6,606 nucleotides of DNA. Source: Gammaproteobacteria bacterium (GTDB taxonomy: Bacteria; Pseudomonadota; Gammaproteobacteria; Steroidobacterales; Steroidobacteraceae). The notes below the pieces were generated by a model that had not been told where the DNA came from, did no database searches, and was given only the letters and a program-made list of their open reading frames with translations. Location of the stretch: assembly GCA_030038645.1 (NCBI GenBank), contig JASHSR010000373.1:1-6606 (forward strand). The letters run 5' to 3'. Positions 1 to 5,688 of this stretch are shown here, one piece after another (position 1 is the first letter of the stretch; the number at the start of each line of letters is the position of its first letter). The position numbers and the translations under genes were made by a program.

Positions 1-81
1 GGCGAGGCTGCGGGCGGCGTCCGGCAAATCGTCGGCAATCAAGACTCTTCCGTGCAGCGCGACGGCATCCGGCTTGGACAA
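1..81 (-). CDS. Response regulator receiver domain, N-terminal fragment (cut by window edge)
   Basis: Reading the minus strand from a TTG codon at 81 to the window edge gives 27 uninterrupted codons, including GRVLIADDLPDAARSLA. This is the usual first strand and first helix of a CheY-like receiver domain: a hydrophobic strand (VLIA), the acidic pair D17-D18 that helps bind Mg2+ at the phosphorylation site, then a helix of the D-A-A-x-S-L-A type. The phospho-acceptor Asp and any output domain lie outside the window. The TTG start is supported by a purine-rich ribosome site, GAGAGGGAG (complement of 89-97), with 7 nt spacing. The gene diverges from the Crp/Fnr regulator at 257, so the two may share control. 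The family call rests on only 27 residues; the output type is unknown. Confidence 0.7.
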   Translation of the reverse strand, partial: MSKPDAVALHGRVLIADDLPDAARSLA

Positions 82-109
82 GGGTGGGCTCCCTCTCGAC
101 AGCACCCCC

Positions 110-132
110 CGCACGGCGGGACCGCCGTTGCG
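110..132. repeat. GC-rich inverted repeat in the divergent intergenic region
   Basis: ACGGCG (113-118) and CGCCGT (123-128) form a perfect 6-bp stem around a GGAC loop. Allowing one bulged T (129), the stem extends by three pairs (110-112 with 130-132). It lies in what would be the leader of the minus-strand response-regulator gene, 13 nt upstream of its ribosome site. No T-run follows on either strand, so it is not an obvious intrinsic terminator. Its function is unknown; it may simply be leader structure. Confidence 0.45.
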
Positions 133-149
133 AAGGATCGGGAACACTC

Positions 150-167
150 TTCTAACAATTGTAAGAA
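150..167. promoter_or_regulatory. AT-rich near-palindrome, candidate operator
   Basis: TTCTAACAATTGTAAGAA is an 18-bp inverted repeat with a single mismatched pair (154/163), centred between 158 and 159, with a perfect core ACAATTGT. It is a strikingly AT-rich island in very GC-rich DNA and sits between two divergent regulatory genes. That is where an operator for a dimeric regulator would be expected. It does not match the classical CRP (TGTGA-N6-TCACA) or FNR (TTGAT-N4-ATCAA) boxes, so the binding protein cannot be named. The rest of 82-256 shows no convincing -35/-10 pair. Confidence 0.45.
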
Positions 168-256
168 CGCGCCGTCTGTCCGGTAGGCGACACAACGGGG
201 CACGGCACTTGCTTGAGTATTGCCGCTGCCGGGGGGCCGAACAGGGGCGCTTTGCT

Positions 257-988
257 ATGGCGGATGGACGCATCAAAGCAGTCCAGGCAGCGCTTTCGAG
301 AAACCGAATGCTTGAGGTGTTCGTGCGCGAGAGCGCGGGCTTGCAGTCCGCGCTGCAACTGGTCGCGCACACGGCGGGACAGGTGATCCATCGGCAGGAC
401 AGGCCGATGTACCACGCGTATTTCCCGCTGACCGGGTCGATGGCGGTCACGATCAATACCGAGGAGGGCGGTGCGTGCGAGGCGGCTGCGATCGGTAACG
501 AAGGCGTGCTCGGGCTGTCAATGTATTTCGGGCTGCAGTCGAGCCCGAACACGGTCCTGCAGCAAATCGAGGGCCGCTCCTATCGGCTCGCCGCGTCGGT
601 GTTCCTCGACAGCATCCGCAAGAGCCCGGCTCTGCAGCGACTGATGCACCGGTATGCGGCGTACACCATCCGTTCCGCTCAGCAGACCGCGGCCTGCAAC
701 ATCCTCCATACGCTCCGGCAGCGCGCCTGCCGGTGGCTGCTCATGGTGCAGGATCGTGCCGGCACGGCACAGTTCGAGCTGCCTCAGTCGGTGCTCGCGG
801 ACATGCTGGGCGTGCGCCGCCAGTCCGTGAGCGAGGTGGCCGCCCAGCTGCGGCGGGCGGGCCTGATCGAGTACCGCCGGGGCATCATCACCATTGCCAA
901 CCGGCGCAAGCTCGAGGCGGCGGCCTGCTGCGAATGCTATGGCGTCATGAACGCCTTCTACGCCCGGCTGCTGGAGCAGCCCGCCTGA
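257..988 (+). CDS. Crp/Fnr-family transcriptional regulator
   Basis: A 243-residue cytoplasmic DNA-binding regulator. Residues about 16-115 form the cyclic-nucleotide-binding-like beta-roll, with the family blocks YFPLTGSMAV (55-64) and IGNEGVLGL (79-87). A dimerisation helix follows (about 125-165), including the typical AQQTAACN and ACRWLLM. The C-terminal winged helix spans about 175-213 (LPQSVLADMLGVRRQSVSEV, then RRAGLIEYRRGIITI). The end carries a Cys-rich AACCECYG (222-229) that is typical of this subfamily. I see no R-x-S phosphate-binding cassette of true CRP, nor the N-terminal cysteines of FNR, so the effector is unknown and cAMP is doubtful. I chose ATG 257 because AGGGG lies 9 nt upstream and family similarity begins just after it. 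The frame is open back to a TTG at 74, but that stretch is low-complexity and unlike the family. No terminator follows; the htpX promoter begins within 10 nt of the stop. Confidence 0.93.
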   Translation: MADGRIKAVQAALSRNRMLEVFVRESAGLQSALQLVAHTAGQVIHRQDRPMYHAYFPLTGSMAVTINTEEGGACEAAAIGNEGVLGLSMYFGLQSSPNTVLQQIEGRSYRLAASVFLDSIRKSPALQRLMHRYAAYTIRSAQQTAACNILHTLRQRACRWLLMVQDRAGTAQFELPQSVLADMLGVRRQSVSEVAAQLRRAGLIEYRRGIITIANRRKLEAAACCECYGVMNAFYARLLEQPA

Positions 989-995
989 GCAGCCT

Positions 996-1023
996 TTGAA
1001 AATAACGGCTTAGCCCCCATTGT
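996..1023 (+). promoter_or_regulatory. Sigma-32 (RpoH)-type heat-shock promoter for htpX
   Basis: A -35-like TTTGAAA (995-1001, part of CCTTTGAA) and a -10-like CCCCATTGT (1015-1023) lie 14 nt apart, counted from TTTGAA to CCCCAT. The known RpoH consensus is CTTGAA, 13-17 nt, CCCCATxT. The -10 hexamer is exact and the -35 differs at one base. The site lies 7-35 nt after the Crp/Fnr stop codon and about 107 nt upstream of htpX. In E. coli htpX is itself heat-induced, so site and gene agree. The predicted start of transcription is around 1028-1032. Confidence 0.72.
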
Positions 1024-1038
1024 AGCCGTGATAACGGG

Positions 1039-1090
1039 GGACCGGTAAAGTGTCGCTCAGGCCCGAACCGGGGCCGCGCCCTGCCGGTCC
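1039..1090 (+). promoter_or_regulatory. Structured 5' leader of htpX mRNA
   Basis: GGACCGG (1039-1045) pairs perfectly with CCGGTCC (1084-1090). The enclosed segment contains a second hairpin, GGCCC (1060-1064) with GGGCC (1071-1075), around a 6-nt loop. Both lie between the predicted sigma-32 start site and the htpX ribosome site. The outer stem ends 27 nt before the weak ribosome site GGGA (1118-1121), so that site is not obviously sequestered. A regulatory role (stability, translation control) is inference. There is no T-run to make it a terminator for the upstream gene. Confidence 0.45.
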
Positions 1091-1129
1091 AAGGTCTTGT
1101 GGGGCTATTTTCGGCATGGGATCTCGCTC

Positions 1130-2008
1130 ATGAAGCGCATTCTTTTGTTCCTCGCCACCAATCTGGCGATCCTGCTCGTCATCACGATCATCGTGCAGAT
1201 CTTCGGGCTCGATGCGTACCTCGCGCGCGCCGGAACCAATCTCGGCTCGCTGCTCGTGCTCGCGGCGATCTTCGGCTTCGGCGGATCGTTCATCTCCCTG
1301 CTCATGTCCAAGTGGATCGCCAAGCGCACGATGGGCGTGCAGGTCATCGAGCAGCCGACGACCCCCGCCGAGCAGTGGCTCGTCGCGACGGTCCGCTCCC
1401 ATGCCCAGGCCGCCGGCGTCGGCATGCCGGAGGTGGGCGTATTCCAATCGCCGGCGCCGAATGCCTTCGCGACCGGCCCGCGGCGCGACAGCGCGCTCGT
1501 CGCCGTGAGCACGGGCCTGCTGCAGCGGATGAACGAGGATGAGGTGCGGGCGGTTCTCGGCCACGAGATGACCCACGTCGCGAACGGCGACATGGTCACC
1601 CTCACGCTCATCCAGGGTGTCGTCAACACGTTCGTGATCTTCCTCTCGTACATCATCGGTAACATCGTCGACCGCGCCGTGTTCGGCAACCGGCAGGGAC
1701 GCGGACTCGCCTATTCCGCGACGGTGCTCGTCACCCAGCTCGTGCTCGGGATCTTCGCGAGCCTGATCGTCATGGCCTTCTCGCGCTGGCGGGAGTTTCG
1801 CGCGGACCGCGGCGGCGCGCGGCTTGCGGGCCGGGAGAACATGATCGCGGCGCTCGAGCGGCTCAAGGCCGCCCACCAGCCCCTGCCCTCCTCGCAGTTC
1901 GCCGCATTCGGCATCACATCGGGCGGCGCCGCGGGCGGCTTGAGGAAGCTGTTCATGAGCCATCCGCCGCTCGACGAGCGCATCGCCGCCCTGCGCGCGG
2001 CGCCCTGA
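1130..2008 (+). CDS. htpX: Inner-membrane zinc metalloprotease HtpX (M48 family)
   Basis: A 292-residue protein, almost the same length as E. coli HtpX (293). HtpX degrades misfolded or damaged inner-membrane proteins alongside FtsH. Two hydrophobic segments open the protein (about 4-24 and 38-58). The zinc site is HEMTH (H145, E146, H149) within GHEMTHVANGDM. Two more hydrophobic segments follow (about 157-178 and 196-216). The third zinc ligand is E222 in WREFRAD, and the C terminus has the typical FMSHPPLDERIAALR. All catalytic residues are present. ATG 1130 (MKRILLFLATN) matches the family N terminus and has GGGA 8 nt upstream; the frame is open 33 nt further back to a TTG, but those residues are not family-like. 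It appears to have its own heat-shock promoter. The stop is 59 nt before the next gene, with no terminator visible. Confidence 0.97.
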   Translation: MKRILLFLATNLAILLVITIIVQIFGLDAYLARAGTNLGSLLVLAAIFGFGGSFISLLMSKWIAKRTMGVQVIEQPTTPAEQWLVATVRSHAQAAGVGMPEVGVFQSPAPNAFATGPRRDSALVAVSTGLLQRMNEDEVRAVLGHEMTHVANGDMVTLTLIQGVVNTFVIFLSYIIGNIVDRAVFGNRQGRGLAYSATVLVTQLVLGIFASLIVMAFSRWREFRADRGGARLAGRENMIAALERLKAAHQPLPSSQFAAFGITSGGAAGGLRKLFMSHPPLDERIAALRAAP

Positions 2009-2067
2009 GCGGCGGCGGCGGCCCGACTCACCGCGGCGATCGAGCCACCGCGCCGAACCGAGCCACG

Positions 2068-3591
2068 TTGCGGACCCTCAGCGATCAACTGCGGGAGCGG
2101 ATCGGCGCGGACGCCGTGCTGACCGCGCCTGCCGACATCGCCCCCTATCTCACCGATCACCGCGGGCTCTATCACGGCCGCGCCTGCGCGGTGGTGCTGC
2201 CGCGAGCCGTCGAGCAGGTCTCGCAGGTCCTCGCGCTCTGCAACGAGCGGCGGATCGGCGTGGTGCCCCACGGAGGCAACACCAGCTACTGCGGAGGGGC
2301 GACGCCCGATGAGTCCGGACGGCAGATCGTGCTGGCGCTCGCGCGGCTCGACCGCATCCGCGCCGTCGATGCTGCGGGCTTCACGCTCGTCGCGGAGGCC
2401 GGCTGCGTGCTCCAGACCGTGCAGCGCGCGGCGGACGACGCCGAGCGGCTCTTCCCGCTGAGCCTCGGCTCCGAAGGCAGCTGCCAGATCGGCGGGAACC
2501 TCGCGACGAACGCAGGCGGCACCCAGGTGCTGCGCTACGGGATGATGCGCGACCTGGTGCTCGGTCTCGAGGTGGTGCTCGCGGACGGTCGCGTGCTCTC
2601 GAGCCTCACCCCGCTGCGCAAGGACAACACCGGCTACGACGTGAAGTCCCTGTTCCTCGGCTCCGAGGGCACGCTCGGAGTCATCACCGCCGCGAGCCTG
2701 AAGCTCTATCCGAAGATACGGAGCGTCGCGACGGCATTCGCCGCCGTGGCGGACGTGCAGGCGGCCGTGGATCTGCTCGGCGAGCTGCGCGAGCGCGGCG
2801 CGGATCTCGTGAGCTCCTTCGAGCTCCTCCCGCGCATCGCGGTGGACCTGACGACCCGCCACATCCCGGGAGTCGCCGATCCGCTCGGCGGCTCCCACAC
2901 CTGGTATGTTCTTTGCGAGCTCAGCTCCTCGCGCGCCGAGGAGCCGCTCGCCGAGACCCTCGAGACTGCGCTCGCGGCGGCGCTCGAGCGCGGCAAGGTG
3001 CTCGATGCGGCGCTCGCCAAGAGCGAGCGCGACCGCGAGGCGTTCTGGCGCCTGCGCGAGAGCGTTCCCGAGGCGCAGCGGCGCGACGGCGCGAGCCTCA
3101 AGCACGACATCTCCGTGCCCGTCGCGAGGCTGCCGGAGTTCGTGCGCCAGGGGTCCGAGTGGGTGCGGGATCACGTGCCGGACGGCCGGCTGGTGGCGTA
3201 TGGTCACGTCGGCGACGGCAACCTGCACTTCAACCTCAACCAAGCCCCCGGCGCGGACCCGGCCGCGTTCCTCGCGCGCGCGGAGACGGTGATGCGGGCC
3301 ATCCACGACTTGGTGCAGGCGTTCGGAGGCAGCTTCAGCGCCGAGCACGGCATCGGCCGGCTGAAGGTGGCGGAGCTCGAGCGCTATGCCTCCGCCGTCG
3401 AGCTGGACCTCATGCGCGCCATCAAACGGGCGCTCGATCCGAACGGCATCCTCAATCCCGGGAAAGTCCTGCGCGCGCCCGGGCCTCGCGATCGCACGCC
3501 TGGGACCCGCGATCACGCGCCCGGGACCCGCGATCGCACGCCTGGGACTCGCGATCGCTCGCCCGAGCCCCGCGACGAGGAGACCTCGTGA
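2068..3591 (+). CDS. FAD-binding D-2-hydroxyacid dehydrogenase (D-2-hydroxyglutarate dehydrogenase-like)
   Basis: A 507-residue flavoprotein of the PCMH/VAO fold, GlcD/D2HGDH branch, which oxidises D-2-hydroxyacids to 2-oxoacids. FAD-binding blocks are PHGGNTSYCGG (67-77), GSEGSCQIGGNLATNAGG (134-151) and NTGYDVKSLFLGSEGTLG (187-204). The C-terminal catalytic domain has GHVGDGNLH (379-387) and EHGIG (426-430). By analogy with D2HGDH, H380, H387 and E426 should bind the metal and H427 act as base; R330 and K345 sit where substrate-carboxylate ligands occur. The NTGYD block favours D2HGDH over GlcD, but D-lactate or another D-2-hydroxyacid is possible. The family normally ends at LNPGKVL (residue 468); here 39 more residues follow, mostly encoded by a 21-bp tandem repeat. 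The start is TTG 2068 with no good ribosome site; no earlier start was found in frame. The stop overlaps the next GTG (GTGA), suggesting translational coupling. Confidence 0.93.
   Translation: MRTLSDQLRERIGADAVLTAPADIAPYLTDHRGLYHGRACAVVLPRAVEQVSQVLALCNERRIGVVPHGGNTSYCGGATPDESGRQIVLALARLDRIRAVDAAGFTLVAEAGCVLQTVQRAADDAERLFPLSLGSEGSCQIGGNLATNAGGTQVLRYGMMRDLVLGLEVVLADGRVLSSLTPLRKDNTGYDVKSLFLGSEGTLGVITAASLKLYPKIRSVATAFAAVADVQAAVDLLGELRERGADLVSSFELLPRIAVDLTTRHIPGVADPLGGSHTWYVLCELSSSRAEEPLAETLETALAAALERGKVLDAALAKSERDREAFWRLRESVPEAQRRDGASLKHDISVPVARLPEFVRQGSEWVRDHVPDGRLVAYGHVGDGNLHFNLNQAPGADPAAFLARAETVMRAIHDLVQAFGGSFSAEHGIGRLKVAELERYASAVELDLMRAIKRALDPNGILNPGKVLRAPGPRDRTPGTRDHAPGTRDRTPGTRDRSPEPRDEETS
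3481..3579 (+). repeat. 21-bp tandem repeat encoding the dehydrogenase C-terminal tail
   Basis: Four units of 21 bp (3481-3501, 3502-3522, 3523-3543, 3544-3564) plus a degenerate 15-bp partial unit (3565-3579). The typical unit reads GGGACCCGCGATCGCACGCC plus one T or C. Because 21 is a multiple of three the frame is kept, giving a seven-residue protein repeat (G-T-R-D-R-T-P and variants). Three units contain the octamer GCGATCGC (3488, 3530, 3551); unit 2 has GCGATCAC. It lies beyond the conserved end of the enzyme and just before the coupled downstream gene's ribosome site. Copy number probably varies between strains. Confidence 0.9.
3577..3591 (+). promoter_or_regulatory. Ribosome site and GTGA stop/start overlap coupling two genes
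   Basis: GAGGAGA (3577-3583) lies inside the last codons of the dehydrogenase. It precedes GTG 3588, whose last two bases are also the first two of the TGA stop (3589-3591). AGGAG to GTG is 5 nt. An ATG at 3597, in the same frame, is a possible alternative start at 14 nt from AGGAG. The overlap implies termination-reinitiation coupling of the two genes. Confidence 0.7.
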
Positions 3592-4595
3592 TCCCGATGC
3601 GATCGATCGCCGCCCTGGGGCTGTGCGCCGCGGCCGTGGCGTGCAGCCGCTCCGCGCCGCCGGCCGCTCGCAACGCCGCCACGGGAGCGAAGCAAGGGGT
3701 AGGCGCGGCGATGCTTGCCGCCGGCGCAAGCGAGAGAGCCGCACGAGCGCCCGGTGAGAGCTCCGCCGCGCTTCCCGGAGGCGCGCAGGGCGTGCCGCTC
3801 TTTGCGAATTCCCGTGACGGCGTCCGCATCGCATACCACGTGTACGGGCACGGTGATCCCGCGGTCGTGCTCATCCATGGCTGGGCCTGCGACTCCGGCT
3901 ACTGGCGGGCACAGCTTGCGGACCTCTCCTCGAGGTACACCACCGTCACGCTGGATCTCGCGGGACACGGCGCATCGGGCCGCAATCGCACGGACTGGTC
4001 CATGGCCCATTACGGCCAGGACGTGGCCGCCGTCGTGCAACAGCTCGCCAACCGAGAGATCGTGCTGGTCGGCCACCTCATGGGCGGCCCCGTCGCGCTC
4101 GAAGCCGCGCCGCTCGTCGGCAATCGCCTGATCGGCGTCATCGGCATCGGCACCTTCACGAGCCTCGGCCTGCCACCCCCGCAGCGCCAGGCGCTCGAGC
4201 GGCAGATCGCGCCCTTCCGCGCCGACTTCGTCGGCTACATGCACCGCTTCGTGCCGCTGCTGTTCGCGAAGAGCGCCGACCCCGCCGTCGTGCGCAAGGT
4301 GGCCGACGACATGTCGCGCGAGCCGCCGCAGATCGCCATCCCCTCGCTGATCGGTCTCAACACGCTCGACTTCGCCACGCTGCTGCCGCGGATCCACGTG
4401 CCCATCGTCGCGATCGACTCCGACATCGGCCGCACCGCGAACGAGGCGCGCGTCCGCAAGGTCTATCCGGCGTTCCGCGCGGTCACGTTGAAGGGCGCGG
4501 GCCACTTCCTCATGCTCGAGGATCCGCAGCACTTCAACCCCGTCCTGCTGCGGGCGATCGCCTCTCTCGTCGCCGCCGCGCCCGCTCCGCCCTGA
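3588..4595 (+). CDS. Predicted lipoprotein alpha/beta hydrolase with Ser-to-Leu at the nucleophile position
   Basis: A 335-residue protein (numbered from GTG 3588; ATG 3597 is the alternative start). The N terminus MRSIAALGLCAAAVACS has a short signal peptide and a lipobox-like AVAC with Cys19, so it is probably a lipid-anchored envelope protein. A low-complexity Ala-rich linker (about 20-68) follows. The alpha/beta hydrolase domain spans about 69-330: oxyanion-side HGWACD (97-102), DLAGHGASGRNR (123-134), a nucleophile elbow GHLMGG (162-167) where the family has GHSMGG, candidate acid D279 (or D277) in IVAIDSD, and catalytic-position H306 in GAGHFLMLEDP. The rest of the fold is intact, so only the nucleophile is lost: L164, codon CTC at 4077-4079. 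A normal esterase/lipase mechanism is therefore not expected. It may be a pseudoenzyme, a decaying gene or a sequencing error. It is coupled to the upstream FAD dehydrogenase; its substrate is unknown. Confidence 0.9.
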   Translation: MIPMRSIAALGLCAAAVACSRSAPPAARNAATGAKQGVGAAMLAAGASERAARAPGESSAALPGGAQGVPLFANSRDGVRIAYHVYGHGDPAVVLIHGWACDSGYWRAQLADLSSRYTTVTLDLAGHGASGRNRTDWSMAHYGQDVAAVVQQLANREIVLVGHLMGGPVALEAAPLVGNRLIGVIGIGTFTSLGLPPPQRQALERQIAPFRADFVGYMHRFVPLLFAKSADPAVVRKVADDMSREPPQIAIPSLIGLNTLDFATLLPRIHVPIVAIDSDIGRTANEARVRKVYPAFRAVTLKGAGHFLMLEDPQHFNPVLLRAIASLVAAAPAPP

Positions 4596-4623
4596 CCGCT
4601 CCGCCCTGACCGCTTCCGCCCTC
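4582..4623 (+). repeat. 14-bp tandem repeat spanning the hydrolase stop codon
   Basis: CCGCTCCGCCCTGA occurs twice perfectly (4582-4595 and 4596-4609). A third imperfect copy follows from 4610 with one inserted T and a changed end. The first copy ends exactly with the TGA stop of the hydrolase (4593-4595) and the second supplies another TGA just downstream in a different frame. This looks like local slippage duplication at the gene end. No terminator hairpin with a T-run is seen here. Confidence 0.8.
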
Positions 4624-4633
4624 GCCGCAGCGC

Positions 4634-4681
4634 CTCACGGCCGCGACGGCTCACGGCCGAAGCGCCTCACGACCGCACGTT
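4634..4681 (-). repeat. 16-bp tandem repeat at the 3' end of the CpeT-like gene
   Basis: Three head-to-tail units of 16 bp (4634-4649, 4650-4665, 4666-4681), each beginning CTCACGGCCG or, in the third, CTCACGACCG; the last six bases of each unit vary. On the minus strand the TGA stop of the CpeT-like gene (4667-4669) is the TCA of the third unit, and the same trinucleotide recurs 16 and 32 bp downstream. With the 14-bp repeat it fills nearly all of the short space between the two convergent genes. I see no clear terminator. Confidence 0.72.
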
Positions 4682-5674
4682 CGGGTTCGGCGCGATCGGG
4701 CCGCATCTCACGTCCATTGCGCCGAGCGACACGGAGATTTGCTTCGCGTCGAGCCCCGTCCAGCTCGAGGCGAGCGGCGCTCCCGAGCCGAGCTCCCTCA
4801 GGATCAGGATCAGCGCGTCGCGATTCGTGTCGAACGGCCAATCCCCGCTATGCAGCTCGAGCTCGTAGGAGTGGCCGTCCGGCGTCGTGAAGCGCGCGCT
4901 TCCGCCCTGGTCGTGCAGATCGACGATCGTGAGCGGCGCGAGGTCGGCCGCCCGGCCCGAGCGCGACCAGCGCACGCGGCAGGCGAACAGCCGCGCCTGA
5001 TGCAGCTCGAACCAGTTGAAGCCCACCGTCTCCGTGACGAGCTCGTCGTCGTCCAGCCGGAACAGGCGCTTGCGGTACCAGTTGAGGCCGTCGCCCACGA
5101 GCAGCTGGTAATCGACGTAGTGCTGCGGATGCCCGGTCGACTCGAGGCAGTTGCGGCCGACGGTGCCGCCGCGGAATTGGTCCCCATCGCGCGTGAGCAG
5201 CAGATCGCAGCCGGGCATCGAGGCGAGATCGCTCAGGCGCAGCTTCTCGAGCCGCTCGGGATGTTGATACAGATGGCGCCAGCGCTCGGGCTCGCGGAAC
5301 GTGAGCTGCCGGACTCTCACCGTATCGGTCCCGGACCCGCGCTCCGGCGCGAGCCATAGCAGCACCTGGCGCCGCGGGTCGTCGGGGTCGTCCTGCAAGA
5401 ACTCCTCGAGGTACAGCACGCTCTTGCCGAGCCAGGGCAGCGCGACGGGCGCTATGATCGTGCGGATGCGCCGAGTGTCGTCGGTGACGAGCGGCGAGAG
5501 CCCGCGCTCGTCGAAGATCACCTGCTCGAGGTCGTCGTAGACGCCGGACCAGCTCTCAACGAGCGCCGCGACGGTCGCTTGCGCATCGCTCCCCTCCGGC
5601 GCCTGCCCCGCCGCCGCGCCCGACGCGGCGGACACGACTGCGAAGAGCAGACTCGCGATCAAAAGGCATCGCAC
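4667..5674 (-). CDS. Secreted CpeT/CpcT-like protein (DUF1001 family)
   Basis: A 335-residue protein with a Sec signal peptide (RCLLIASLLFAVVSA followed by an Ala-rich cleavage region, about residues 1-24). Residues about 33-210 resemble the CpeT/CpcT family: a W-x-G-x-Y opening (42-46), VLYLEEF (86-92), a QVLLW strand (103-107), then the signature RLSDLASMPGCDL (146-158), a G-D-x-F-x-G turn (164-169) and C176. The PGC and downstream Cys (C156, C176) match the two conserved cysteines of cyanobacterial CpcT. Those proteins are bilin lyases of about 200 residues; this one adds about 120 C-terminal residues of unknown role. Family members occur in non-phototrophs with unknown function, so bilin attachment should not be assumed. 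The two cysteines could form a disulfide after export. The start GTG 5674 has AGGGA 6 nt upstream. Its start is 14 nt after the tesB stop, so the two are probably co-transcribed. Confidence 0.8.
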   Translation of the reverse strand: MRCLLIASLLFAVVSAASGAAAGQAPEGSDAQATVAALVESWSGVYDDLEQVIFDERGLSPLVTDDTRRIRTIIAPVALPWLGKSVLYLEEFLQDDPDDPRRQVLLWLAPERGSGTDTVRVRQLTFREPERWRHLYQHPERLEKLRLSDLASMPGCDLLLTRDGDQFRGGTVGRNCLESTGHPQHYVDYQLLVGDGLNWYRKRLFRLDDDELVTETVGFNWFELHQARLFACRVRWSRSGRAADLAPLTIVDLHDQGGSARFTTPDGHSYELELHSGDWPFDTNRDALILILRELGSGAPLASSWTGLDAKQISVSLGAMDVRCGPIAPNPNVRS

Positions 5675-5688
5675 GCGCTTTCCCTATG

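Noticed and set aside
74..256. Longer Crp/Fnr protein starting at TTG 74
   Set aside because: The extra 61 residues are Arg-rich and unlike the family, would cross the palindrome and hairpin, and slightly overlap the divergent gene. ATG 257 has a ribosome site and begins at the family boundary.
3488..3558. GCGATCGC octamers as evidence of a cyanobacterial (HIP1-rich) genome, which would fit a CpeT-like gene
   Set aside because: Three of the octamers are just copies of one tandem repeat; I noticed only one other (4554). HtpX, TesB and the sigma-32 promoter point to a proteobacterium.
2913..3587. In-frame N-terminal extension of the alpha/beta hydrolase back to 2913
   Set aside because: The extension is an Arg/Ala-rich out-of-frame reading of the dehydrogenase. 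The ribosome site and the signal peptide with lipobox place the start at 3588 or 3597.
1711..3834. A 707-codon open frame on the minus strand, opposite htpX, the FAD dehydrogenase and the hydrolase start
   Set aside because: It lies antisense to three well-supported family genes, is Arg/Ala/Gly/His-rich, shows no recognisable domain and crosses gene boundaries. In GC-rich DNA long antisense frames arise from codon bias.
4596..4666. Bidirectional intrinsic terminator between the convergent genes
   Set aside because: The segment is made of direct tandem repeats. I could not find a stable inverted repeat followed by a T-run on either strand.
4739..5359. A 206-codon plus-strand frame opposite the CpeT-like gene, and a 299-codon one opposite tesB (5686-6585)
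   Set aside because: Both mirror the real minus-strand genes, show no family similarity and have the Arg/Ala/Glu-rich composition of antisense shadows.
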